A stretch of 6,135 bases of DNA from Methanosarcinales archaeon. GTDB taxonomy: Archaea > Halobacteriota > Methanosarcinia > Methanosarcinales > Methanosarcinaceae. Below the pieces are notes generated by a model that was given only the letters and a program-made list of their open reading frames with translations, made no database searches and was not told the origin of the DNA. The position numbers and the translations under genes were made by a program. Location: contig JAAXQB010000365.1 of assembly GCA_012329085.1 (NCBI GenBank), positions 1 to 6,135 of the forward strand. The letters are read 5' to 3'. This document shows positions 1 through 6,135 of the stretch, in pieces. The stretch's first letter is position 1; each line of letters opens with the position of its first letter.

Positions 1-1
1 A

Positions 2-358
2 AAATATTTAAATGATATTTTAATTGCCAATAATAAAATTCCAATGTTGGGAAATGTTTATTCTAAAGATGCAGAAATTATATATAACAATTTAGCATTT
101 TCTTTTCACAATGAAGGAGGAATAGACTATGGCTTTACAGTAAAAAAGAATAATTCTATCACGCAAAAAGCAAATCCTATTTTAGAAAACATGATGCCAA
201 ATGTTGTCGGAATGAGTTTAAAAGATGCTTTTTATGTTCTTGAAAATAAAGAAGTTAAAATTAGATATAAAGGAAAAGGAAAAATAGTAAAACAATCTAT
301 TGCTAAAGGAGAAAAAATTAGAAAAGGACAAATTATTGTTCTCGATTTAGAGCTATAA
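2..358 (+). CDS. ftsI: FtsI-type penicillin-binding protein (peptidoglycan D,D-transpeptidase), C-terminal end with PASTA domain; partial at 5' end
   Basis: The reading frame is open from the window's first bases with no stop upstream, so this is the last 118 residues of a longer protein; the ATG at 44 is internal, not the start. Visible residues 65-118 (about 194-355) form one PASTA domain: MPNVVGMSLKDAFYVLE, a short beta segment, then GKGKIVKQSIAKGEKIRKG and a closing hydrophobic strand. Residues 1-64 would link it to the transpeptidase domain, whose catalytic SxxK, SxN and KTG motifs lie outside the window. Division transpeptidases of Bacteroidetes typically end in a single PASTA domain and sit in the dcw cluster. 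The family protein is a membrane-anchored periplasmic enzyme that crosslinks septal peptidoglycan with FtsW. Its TAA abuts the murD ATG with no spacer. The PASTA call is strong; the FtsI assignment rests on PASTA plus context. Confidence 0.88.
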   Translation, partial: KYLNDILIANNKIPMLGNVYSKDAEIIYNNLAFSFHNEGGIDYGFTVKKNNSITQKANPILENMMPNVVGMSLKDAFYVLENKEVKIRYKGKGKIVKQSIAKGEKIRKGQIIVLDLEL

Positions 359-1702
359 ATGGAAAAGAAGAAAATCATTACAGTGTTGGGTGCCGGCGAA
401 AGTGGAGTGGGTGCTGCTATCTTGGCAAAAAAGCAAGGCTTCGATGTCTTTGTTTCTGATTCTGCTTGGGTAAGAAAAAAGTATGGTATTACACTCGATG
501 TCGAAAAAATAAAATGGGAACATGGAGCACATTTTATTCCTAAAATATTAGAGTCAGATCTTATAATAAAAAGTCCTGGAATACCTGATTCTGCTCCAGT
601 AATTAAAGCAATTAAAGAAAATAATATCCCAATAATTTCTGAAATAGAATTTGCTTCAGAATATACAAATGCTTTCATTGTTGCCATAACAGGTAGTAAT
701 GGAAAAACAACAACAACATCTATGATTTATAGCATTTTTAAAGAAGCAGGAAAAAATGTTGGTGTAGCTGGAAATATAGGAAAAAGCTTTGCAAGGCAAG
801 TTGCAGAAAAAGATTTTGATATATATGTTTTAGAAATAAGTAGTTTTCAATTAGATGATATTGTAAATTTTAAACCAAATATTGCAATATTAATGAACCT
901 ATCGCCAGACCATTTAGATAGATATGATTACAAATACGAAAACTACATAAAAGCAAAGTTTAATATAATAAAAAATCAAACAGAAGACGATTTATTTATC
1001 TATTCTCATGATGATAAAGATATATTAAATCATATAAAAAAAATAAAAATAAAAGCAAAAACTATAAGTTTTTCTATAAAAGAAAAATTAATGGAAGGTG
1101 CTTATATAGAAAACGAAATACTTAAGATAATAATAAATAAAAAAGAATTAGATATGCCAGTTTACAAATTAGGATTAGTAGGTCAGCACAATATTTATAA
1201 CTCAATGGCAGCTGCTATTGTAGGAAAAGCAGTTGACCTAAAAAAGACACAAATTAGAGAAAGTTTGCAAAACTTCAAAAACTTAGAACACCGTATGGAA
1301 AAAGTTCTAAAAATTGGAGGAGTGCAATATATTAACGACAGTAAAGCAACAAATGTAAATTCTACTTGGTATGCTCTCGAAAGTGTTCAAGCACCATTGA
1401 TTTGGATAGTTGGCGGAGTAGATAAAGGAAACGATTATGCCGTACTGGAAACTTTAGTTTCAGAAAAAGTACATACAATCATTTGCTTAGGAAAAGACAA
1501 TAGAAATATTCATAAATCTTTTGCCAAACATACAGATTTACTAATAAATGCACAATCTATGGTCGAAGCAGTAAAAATTGCAAATCAGTTTTCTGATAAA
1601 GGAGACACTGTTTTACTTTCTCCAGCTTGTGCAAGTTTCGATATGTTCGAAAACTATGAAGACAGAGGAAACCAATTTAAAAATGCAGTAAAAAATCTTT
1701 AG
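359..1702 (+). CDS. murD: UDP-N-acetylmuramoyl-L-alanine--D-glutamate ligase (MurD)
   Basis: This cytoplasmic Mur ligase adds D-glutamate to UDP-MurNAc-L-Ala using ATP. At 447 residues it has normal MurD length and all three domains. The N-terminal Rossmann-like UDP-binding domain opens with VLGAGESGVGAA (9-20) and contains KSPGIP (71-76). The ATPase domain has the P-loop TGSNGKTTT (111-119), LEISSFQLD with E159, SPDHLDRY with H185, and KAKFNI, where K200 aligns with the carbamylated lysine. The C-terminal domain has LEHRME (309-314), NDSKATN (326-332), IVGGVDKG (350-357) and LLSPACASFDMF (419-430). The start at 359 is the first ATG after the ftsI stop and puts the glycine-rich loop at the expected distance. 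There is no Shine-Dalgarno sequence, so translation may be coupled to ftsI. All key residues are present and the gene appears intact. Confidence 0.97.
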   Translation: MEKKKIITVLGAGESGVGAAILAKKQGFDVFVSDSAWVRKKYGITLDVEKIKWEHGAHFIPKILESDLIIKSPGIPDSAPVIKAIKENNIPIISEIEFASEYTNAFIVAITGSNGKTTTTSMIYSIFKEAGKNVGVAGNIGKSFARQVAEKDFDIYVLEISSFQLDDIVNFKPNIAILMNLSPDHLDRYDYKYENYIKAKFNIIKNQTEDDLFIYSHDDKDILNHIKKIKIKAKTISFSIKEKLMEGAYIENEILKIIINKKELDMPVYKLGLVGQHNIYNSMAAAIVGKAVDLKKTQIRESLQNFKNLEHRMEKVLKIGGVQYINDSKATNVNSTWYALESVQAPLIWIVGGVDKGNDYAVLETLVSEKVHTIICLGKDNRNIHKSFAKHTDLLINAQSMVEAVKIANQFSDKGDTVLLSPACASFDMFENYEDRGNQFKNAVKNL

Positions 1703-1706
1703 TACC

Positions 1707-1734
1707 AATTATAAATTAAGAATTATCAATTAGG
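1707..1734. repeat. Four-copy degenerate 7-bp tandem repeat, AATTNNN
   Basis: Four consecutive heptads each begin with AATT, at 1707, 1714, 1721 and 1728, with variable triplets ATA, AAG, ATC and AGG. The array begins 5 nt after the murD stop and lies in the 83-nt murD-ftsW spacer. The regular 7-nt phasing is visible directly. Its function is unknown. It does not form a clear stem-loop with a T tract, so I do not call it a terminator. Chance is possible in DNA this AT-rich, but four in-phase AATT tetramers are more regular than the other spacers here. Confidence 0.55.
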
Positions 1735-1751
1735 TTAAAATACGATAAACT

Positions 1752-1759
1752 TTAATTTG
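1752..1759 (+). promoter_or_regulatory. Possible Bacteroidetes-type -7 element upstream of ftsW (weak)
   Basis: TTAATTTG matches five of the six fixed positions of the Bacteroidetes -7 consensus TAnnTTTG. The upstream partner is poor: TTAG at 1730-1733 lies 18 nt before it, where TTG or TTTG would be expected. Transcription would begin near 1766, about 20 nt before the ftsW ATG, giving ftsW-murE-mraY an internal promoter. This is inference from a short motif in AT-rich DNA and could be coincidence. Confidence 0.2.
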
Positions 1760-1785
1760 TAATCGGGAACTTTTAATTAAATAAA

Positions 1786-2970
1786 ATGATTAACAAAATA
1801 ATAAATAACATAAAAGGCGATAAGTGGATATGGGTTACAATACTTGTATTGTTTATCTTTTCATCTTTGGCAGTTTATAGTTCTACAAGTACATTGGCTT
1901 ATAGAACCAGAGCAGGGCATACCGAATTTTACCTTATAAAGCAGTTAATCTTAATGTTTGGCGGTTTGGGTCTTATGTATATTGTTCACCTTGTTAATTA
2001 TAAATATTTTTCAAGAATAGCACAAATATTTTATTATGCAAGTATCATCTTATTGCTTATAACTTTAATATTTGCAACACCTATAAATGAAGCAAAAAGA
2101 TGGCTTACTTTACCAATAATAAACTTAACGGTACAAACATCTGATTTTGCAAAGCTTGCATTGGTTATGTACTTGGCAAGAACATTATCAAAAAAGCAAG
2201 AAGTAATAAAAAACTTCAAAGAAGGATTTTGGCAAGTAATCATTCCAGTTTTTGTTATCTGCGCTTTAATTGCACCAGAAGATATGTCAACAGCATTAGT
2301 ACTTTTTGTTACAAGTATATTTATAATGTTTATTGGTCGTGTTAGTATAGTTTACATTGGTTCTTTGTTAGTTTTAAGTGTCATTACTTTATCTATGGCA
2401 GTATGGGTTTTAAATTCTTTGCCCGAAGAAAAGCTAAGAGGAAGAATGAAAACTTGGAAAGGTAGAATTGCCGTTTTTCAAGAAAGCATAACAGGAGACG
2501 AAGAAACAAAAAAGAAAGTAGAACCATATCAAGTTACTCAAGCAAAAATTGGAATAGCAAAAGGTGGCTTTTTCCCAAATATGCCAGGTAGTAGCACGCA
2601 GAAAAATTTTTTGCCACACGCATATTCAGACTATATATATGTAATTGTTATTGAAGAATATGGATTAATAGGCGGAGCATTAATATTATTTTTATATCTA
2701 TTTTTTATGTATAGAACATCTTTAATGATAAGAAAAACACCAAAAGCATTTGGAGCAATACTCGCCTTTGGCTTAGCATTGAGCTTAGTATTTCAGGCAA
2801 TGATAAATATGGGCGTAGCAGTAGATTTATTGCCAGTAACAGGGCTTACATTGCCCCTTGTAAGTATGGGAGGAAGCTCTACACTTTTTACAAGTTTAGC
2901 TTTAGGAATCATATTGAGTGTAAGTAGAGACATTGAAGTAAACAACAAAAAAGCTACCAACTATCCCTAA
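1786..2970 (+). CDS. ftsW: FtsW, SEDS-family septal peptidoglycan glycosyltransferase
   Basis: A 394-residue polytopic inner-membrane protein of the SEDS family (FtsW/RodA/SpoVE), which polymerises lipid II during septation together with FtsI. About ten hydrophobic segments can be placed, roughly at 15-33, 49-69, 77-97, 118-132, 149-162, 168-183, 186-208, 284-308, 320-344 and 363-379. Family landmarks are AKRWL (103-107), QTSDFAKLALV (117-127), APEDMSTALVL (163-173), the large periplasmic loop 209-283 ending in FLPHAYSDYIY, and LPVTGLTLPLVSMGGSS (349-365). D282 in this loop aligns with the putative catalytic aspartate of FtsW/RodA. FtsW is preferred over RodA because of the dcw context, the adjacent FtsI and the PLVSMGGSS-type C-terminus. 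Position 119-120 is SD where PSE is common. The start lies in an A/T-rich leader; a GGGA at 1765-1768 is too far upstream to act as a Shine-Dalgarno site. Confidence 0.95.
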   Translation: MINKIINNIKGDKWIWVTILVLFIFSSLAVYSSTSTLAYRTRAGHTEFYLIKQLILMFGGLGLMYIVHLVNYKYFSRIAQIFYYASIILLLITLIFATPINEAKRWLTLPIINLTVQTSDFAKLALVMYLARTLSKKQEVIKNFKEGFWQVIIPVFVICALIAPEDMSTALVLFVTSIFIMFIGRVSIVYIGSLLVLSVITLSMAVWVLNSLPEEKLRGRMKTWKGRIAVFQESITGDEETKKKVEPYQVTQAKIGIAKGGFFPNMPGSSTQKNFLPHAYSDYIYVIVIEEYGLIGGALILFLYLFFMYRTSLMIRKTPKAFGAILAFGLALSLVFQAMINMGVAVDLLPVTGLTLPLVSMGGSSTLFTSLALGIILSVSRDIEVNNKKATNYP

Positions 2971-3049
2971 CACTTCTTAATTTAAAAACTATAAAATAAA
3001 CAAAAACAAACTATAAAACCATCAACTAAAAAGTAAAAGCAAAAAAATA
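2971..3049. other. A-rich ftsW-murE spacer with an 11-nt direct repeat
   Basis: This 79-nt spacer is mostly adenine on the + strand and ends in an A-rich stretch before the murE ATG with no Shine-Dalgarno sequence. AAACTATAAAA occurs at 2986-2996 and again at 3008-3018, with starts 22 nt apart, about two helical turns. No hairpin terminator or good promoter match was found. The base composition makes a chance repeat plausible. Confidence 0.4.
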
Positions 3050-4516
3050 ATGAAAAAACTAAAAGACATACTATACAATACAAATATCATAGAAACTAAA
3101 GGTTCTACAGATATAAATATTGCATCATTACATCTAAACTCTTTAGAAGTAAAGGCAAATAGTTTGTTTGTAGCAGTAAAGGGTTTTTCTACAGACGGGC
3201 ATAAATATATACCTTCTGCAATTTCAAATGGTGCAAAAGTAATAGTGTGTCAACAAATGCCTATAATTTTACTTGATAATATTACCTATATAGTAGTAAA
3301 AGATAGCTCAAAAGCATTAGCAATAATTGCATCAAATTTTTTTGATAATCCATCATCAAATTTAATACTTGTAGCAGTAACAGGTACAAATGGAAAAACA
3401 TCTGTAGTCACATTATTATACAAATTATATACAAAACTTGGTTATAAAGTAGGGCTACTTTCTACAGTAGAAAATAAAATTGGAACAGAAACAATTCCAG
3501 CTACACACACCACACCAAATGCAATAGTTTTAAACAAATTATTGGCAAAAATGGTAGATAAATCTTGCGATTACGCTTTTATAGAAGCAAGTTCACACGC
3601 CATACATCAAAATAGAACCTACGCCTTAGATCTTGATGGAGCAATTTTTACAAACCTAACACATGAACATTTAGATTACCATAAAACATTTAGAGAATAT
3701 TTGAATGCAAAAAAAATATTGTTCGATAATTTACCAAAACATGCTTTTTCTTTAATGAATGCAGACGAAAAACATGGTGTAATAATGCAACAAAACACTA
3801 AAGCAAAAAAATATTCTTATGCTTTAAAATCTGATGCAAATTTCACAATTAGAATATTAGAAACAGATTTTTCTGGAATGTTTGTAAATATAGATGGAAC
3901 AGAAATACATACAAAATTAATTGGAAATTTTAATGCCTATAATTTACTTTCTGTTTATGCTACAGCAATGTTGTTAGATTCAGATAAAATGGAAGTACTT
4001 ATTGCCTTGAGTACACTCGAAGGAGCAGAAGGAAGATTCGAACATTTTGTTTCCGAAAAAAGTAAAATTGTAGCAATAGTAGATTATGCACATACTCCAG
4101 ACGCACTAAAAAATGTATTGGAAACAATAAATAATATTAAAAAAGGGAAAGAAAAAATAATAACAGTTGTCGGAGCAGGAGGAGATAGAGATAAAACTAA
4201 AAGACCATTAATGGCAGCAATTGCTTCTAAACTTTCCGATAAAGTAATCTTAACATCTGACAATCCAAGAACAGAAAATCCAGAAACAATAATAAAAGAA
4301 ATGCAAGAAGGTGTTTCTGTTTCAAATAAAAGAAAAGTTTTGGCAATAACTGATAGAGTAGAAGCAATAAAAACAGCTTGTATGCTTGCAAATGAAAAAG
4401 ATATAATCTTAATAGCAGGAAAAGGACACGAAAAATACCAAGAAATAAATGGAATAAAATATGATTTTGATGATATGGCGAAAACCTTAGATTTGTTTAA
4501 TAAATTAAAACTATAA
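3050..4516 (+). CDS. murE: UDP-N-acetylmuramoyl-L-alanyl-D-glutamate--2,6-diaminopimelate ligase (MurE)
   Basis: This cytoplasmic Mur ligase adds the third stem-peptide residue to UDP-MurNAc-L-Ala-D-Glu. It is 488 residues, normal for MurE. The N-terminal UDP-binding domain contains SLFVAVKGFSTDGHKYI (38-54). The ATPase domain has the P-loop TGTNGKTS (111-118), THTTPNA (152-158), EASSHAIHQNR (179-189), TNLTHEHLDYH (201-211) and NAKKILF, where K221 aligns with the carbamylated lysine. The C-terminal domain has EGRFE (327-331), VDYAHTPDAL (344-353), GAGGDRDKTKRP (375-386), SDNPRTENP (403-411) and AGKGHEKYQ (456-464). The DNPR motif at 404-407 marks specificity for meso-diaminopimelate rather than L-lysine. 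The gene is intact and separate from MurF. In most Bacteroidetes murE directly follows ftsI; here murD and ftsW lie between them. Its partner mraY still follows, but after 132 nt. Confidence 0.97.
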   Translation: MKKLKDILYNTNIIETKGSTDINIASLHLNSLEVKANSLFVAVKGFSTDGHKYIPSAISNGAKVIVCQQMPIILLDNITYIVVKDSSKALAIIASNFFDNPSSNLILVAVTGTNGKTSVVTLLYKLYTKLGYKVGLLSTVENKIGTETIPATHTTPNAIVLNKLLAKMVDKSCDYAFIEASSHAIHQNRTYALDLDGAIFTNLTHEHLDYHKTFREYLNAKKILFDNLPKHAFSLMNADEKHGVIMQQNTKAKKYSYALKSDANFTIRILETDFSGMFVNIDGTEIHTKLIGNFNAYNLLSVYATAMLLDSDKMEVLIALSTLEGAEGRFEHFVSEKSKIVAIVDYAHTPDALKNVLETINNIKKGKEKIITVVGAGGDRDKTKRPLMAAIASKLSDKVILTSDNPRTENPETIIKEMQEGVSVSNKRKVLAITDRVEAIKTACMLANEKDIILIAGKGHEKYQEINGIKYDFDDMAKTLDLFNKLKL

Positions 4517-4648
4517 ATTAAAAATAAACATTGATTATACCATTTACTTGTTCACTTAAAGAATCTCCAATGACTTATAAAACTACATTGAAAAATATAA
4601 AACACGAAATAAAATAAAAAAAAGTAAATAAGATAAAATTATCAAATC
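4517..4648. other. murE-mraY spacer, longest gap in the window, no gene recognised
   Basis: This 132-nt gap is long for a dcw cluster. Its first half (about 4530-4585) has more C and T than the other spacers; the last 60 nt are A-rich and lead into the mraY start. A 15-codon ATG frame at 4570-4617 shows no recognisable features. TACATTG at 4584-4590 only loosely resembles a Bacteroidetes -7 element and has no suitably spaced upstream partner. No hairpin terminator was seen. It may hold an untranslated leader or a decayed remnant, but nothing definite can be assigned. Confidence 0.4.
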
Positions 4649-5905
4649 ATGATATACGAACTATTAAATACACTAAGCAAAAGCTTTGATTTCCCAGGAG
4701 CATATTTATTTAACTTCTTGTCTTTTAGAGCATCATTATCTGCTGCTACTGCATTGATAATAACAATATTATTTGGCAAAAAAATAATAGATAAACTAAG
4801 AAGTTTGCAGGTAGGCGAAAGTGTTAGAGACTTAGGCTTGGCAGGACAAAAAGAAAAAGAAGGAACACCAACAATGGGTGGGCTTATGATTTTGGGAGCA
4901 ATATTGTTGCCTACACTTTTATTTGCAGATTTAAAAAATATCTATATCCAAATGATGATTCTTACAACAGTATGGATGGGGATAATTGGCTTTATAGACG
5001 ATTATATTAAAATCTTCAAAAGAAACAAAAAAGGATTGCCAGGAAAATTTAAAGTATTTGGGCAAATTTCATTAGGAATAATAATAGGATCAATAATGTA
5101 TTTTCATTCAGATATTTATGTAAAAAAAGAAATAGCAGAAAATGAAGTAAATAGATTTTCTCAAGAGCAAATTTCTACCGTAAAATCTTTTGATGGCAGA
5201 AAGCATTATATGGCAAAAATAGATGCTCCTATTACCACCATTCCATTTATAAAAGGTCAGCAGATAAATTATGAAAAACCAGTAGTAATGATTTTTGGAG
5301 AAAATGCTCGCCCTTATGCTTGGATATTTTTTATAGGAGTAATAATTTTTATAATCACAGCCATTTCAAATGGCGCAAACCTCACCGATGGTATAGATGG
5401 CTTGGCTACAGGTACATCGGCTATTATGGGAGTAGTACTTTTTGCTTTAGTATATATATCAGGAAATATAATTTTTGCAAACTATTTGAATATAATGTAC
5501 ATACCACATATTGGAGAATTAGTAGTGTTTGTTGCAGCATTTGTGGGTGCTACTATAGGCTTTTTATGGTATAACTCTTTTCCTGCAAAAGTTTTTATGG
5601 GCGACACAGGAAGTCTGGCCATAGGTGGTATAATTGCTTCTTTAGCAATAATTACAAGAAAAGAATGGATGTTGCCGTTGTTAGCAGGAATATTTTTGGT
5701 AGAAAATTTATCGGTAGTAATGCAAGTTGGCTGGTTCAAATATACAAAGAAAAAATACGGAGAAGGAAGAAGAATATTTCTAATGTCGCCATTGCATCAC
5801 CACTACCAAAAAATAGGTTATCATGAAAGCAAAATTGTAACAAGATTTTTTATAGTAGGAATATTATTGGCTATTCTTACGGTTGCAACCTTGAAAATGA
5901 GATAA
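4649..5905 (+). CDS. mraY: Phospho-N-acetylmuramoyl-pentapeptide-transferase (MraY)
   Basis: This integral inner-membrane enzyme transfers phospho-MurNAc-pentapeptide from its UDP carrier to undecaprenyl phosphate, making lipid I. Hydrophobic segments lie roughly at 24-43, 76-93, 97-116, 136-152, 222-240, 254-272, 288-306, 320-334, 339-358 and 398-415, matching the ten-helix fold. Active-site motifs are intact: TPTMGGLM (73-80), GFIDDYIK with D117 and D118, NLTDGIDGLA with D247 and D250, VFMGDTGS with D319, and PLHHHYQ with H383-H385. At 418 residues it is longer than the 360-residue E. coli enzyme. Most of the excess is an enlarged periplasmic loop between helices 4 and 5 (about 153-221), plus a short KKYGEGRRIF-type insertion before the HHH motif; both are familiar in Bacteroidetes MraY. 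The start gives a normal N-terminus before helix 1. No Shine-Dalgarno sequence is visible. Confidence 0.97.
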   Translation: MIYELLNTLSKSFDFPGAYLFNFLSFRASLSAATALIITILFGKKIIDKLRSLQVGESVRDLGLAGQKEKEGTPTMGGLMILGAILLPTLLFADLKNIYIQMMILTTVWMGIIGFIDDYIKIFKRNKKGLPGKFKVFGQISLGIIIGSIMYFHSDIYVKKEIAENEVNRFSQEQISTVKSFDGRKHYMAKIDAPITTIPFIKGQQINYEKPVVMIFGENARPYAWIFFIGVIIFIITAISNGANLTDGIDGLATGTSAIMGVVLFALVYISGNIIFANYLNIMYIPHIGELVVFVAAFVGATIGFLWYNSFPAKVFMGDTGSLAIGGIIASLAIITRKEWMLPLLAGIFLVENLSVVMQVGWFKYTKKKYGEGRRIFLMSPLHHHYQKIGYHESKIVTRFFIVGILLAILTVATLKMR

Positions 5906-5932
5906 AAAGATTTATAATAAGCATAATGAAAA

Positions 5933-6135
5933 ATGATATATAAATATATAAAAAACATAAGCAAAAAAAACTTAAAAGCATTGTATGAAAATGCAGAATG
6001 GACAGGCTACACAAATGATTTAGAAAAATTAGTTCGTGCTGTAAAAAACTCTTCAAGAGTAATTTCAACTTGGGAAGATGGAAAATTAGTAGCATTAATA
6101 AGAACCGTAAGCGATGGCGAAACCATAGTTTTCAT
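5933..6135 (+). CDS. GNAT-family N-acetyltransferase, N-terminal part; runs off the 3' end
   Basis: The frame starts at ATG 5933, 27 nt after mraY, and stays open to the window edge, giving 67 codons. The product resembles the N-terminal half of small stand-alone GNAT acetyltransferases: an initial strand and helix, the family-like AEWTGYTNDLEKLVRAVKNS (21-40), a strand around VISTWEDGKLVALIRTVSDG (43-62), then TIVF, where the next strand would begin. In this subgroup a GliRvvGDG-like stretch precedes the acetyl-CoA-binding strand and R/QxxGxG loop, which fall outside the window, so catalytic competence cannot be judged. An ATG at 5926 is in another frame and stops after five codons. An A8 run (5963-5970) lies near the start. 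The substrate is unknown. Same-strand position and short spacing suggest co-transcription with mraY, but GNAT genes are not usual dcw members. Confidence 0.8.
   Translation, partial: MIYKYIKNISKKNLKALYENAEWTGYTNDLEKLVRAVKNSSRVISTWEDGKLVALIRTVSDGETIVF

Noticed and set aside
232..687. 151-codon open frame on the minus strand across the ftsI-murD junction
   Set aside because: It is antisense to two clearly identified genes and its translation has no recognisable domain; AT-rich coding DNA often leaves such frames open.
1703..1770. Intrinsic terminator after murD
   Set aside because: The AATT repeats can pair only in short AT-only stems, with no GC-containing stem and no following T tract.
3709..3716. 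A8 run in murE covering the codon of the carbamylated lysine (K221), and a similar A8 run at 5963-5970 in the GNAT gene
   Set aside because: Both frames continue intact and A runs are common in lysine codons at this base composition; nothing indicates slippage or phase variation.
4548..4590. Possible promoter for mraY (TTG at 4548-4550 with TACATTG at 4584-4590)
   Set aside because: The elements are 33 nt apart, too far for the Bacteroidetes spacing, and the downstream element matches the consensus poorly.
4570..4617. 15-codon ATG frame in the murE-mraY spacer
   Set aside because: Too short, lysine-rich as expected from A-rich DNA, without a supporting start signal or recognisable peptide.
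5482..5739. Minus-strand and alternate-frame open frames within mraY, ftsW and downstream of mraY
   Set aside because: All overlap well-supported genes, lack family motifs and have composition expected of shadow frames.

Overview
The window is a slice of a division and cell wall (dcw) gene cluster from an AT-rich member of the Bacteroidota (Bacteroidetes). Four observations support this. The first gene ends a penicillin-binding protein carrying a C-terminal PASTA domain, as FtsI does in this phylum. MurD, FtsW and MraY have Bacteroidetes-style sequence, including a long MraY with an enlarged periplasmic loop. No start codon has a convincing Shine-Dalgarno sequence, and most starts sit in A-rich leaders. 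MurE has the DNPR motif of meso-diaminopimelate-adding enzymes, which fits a Gram-negative-type peptidoglycan. The species cannot be named from the sequence.

Layout, all on the + strand: the 3' end of ftsI (start to 358); murD (359-1702), beginning directly after the ftsI stop and in the same frame; an 83-nt spacer with an AATT-based heptad repeat; ftsW (1786-2970); a 79-nt A-rich spacer; murE (3050-4516); a 132-nt spacer; mraY (4649-5905); a 27-nt spacer; and the first 67 codons of a GNAT-type acetyltransferase (5933 to the end). No RNA genes, insertion sequences, CRISPR arrays or clear terminators were seen. No spacer exceeds 132 nt.

The genes form one pathway. MurD adds D-Glu and MurE adds meso-DAP to the cytoplasmic UDP-MurNAc peptide. 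MraY moves the completed phospho-MurNAc-pentapeptide onto undecaprenyl phosphate to give lipid I. After MurG (not in the window) and flipping, FtsW polymerises lipid II into glycan at the septum and its partner FtsI crosslinks it. The acetyltransferase has no evident role in this pathway.

I see no new biological system here. The points worth a second look are architectural: the order murD-ftsW before murE-mraY instead of the usual ftsI-murE-mraY-murD-ftsW-murG, the in-frame TAA|ATG junction of ftsI and murD, the heptad repeat with a possible internal promoter before ftsW, and a GNAT gene where murD would normally follow mraY.
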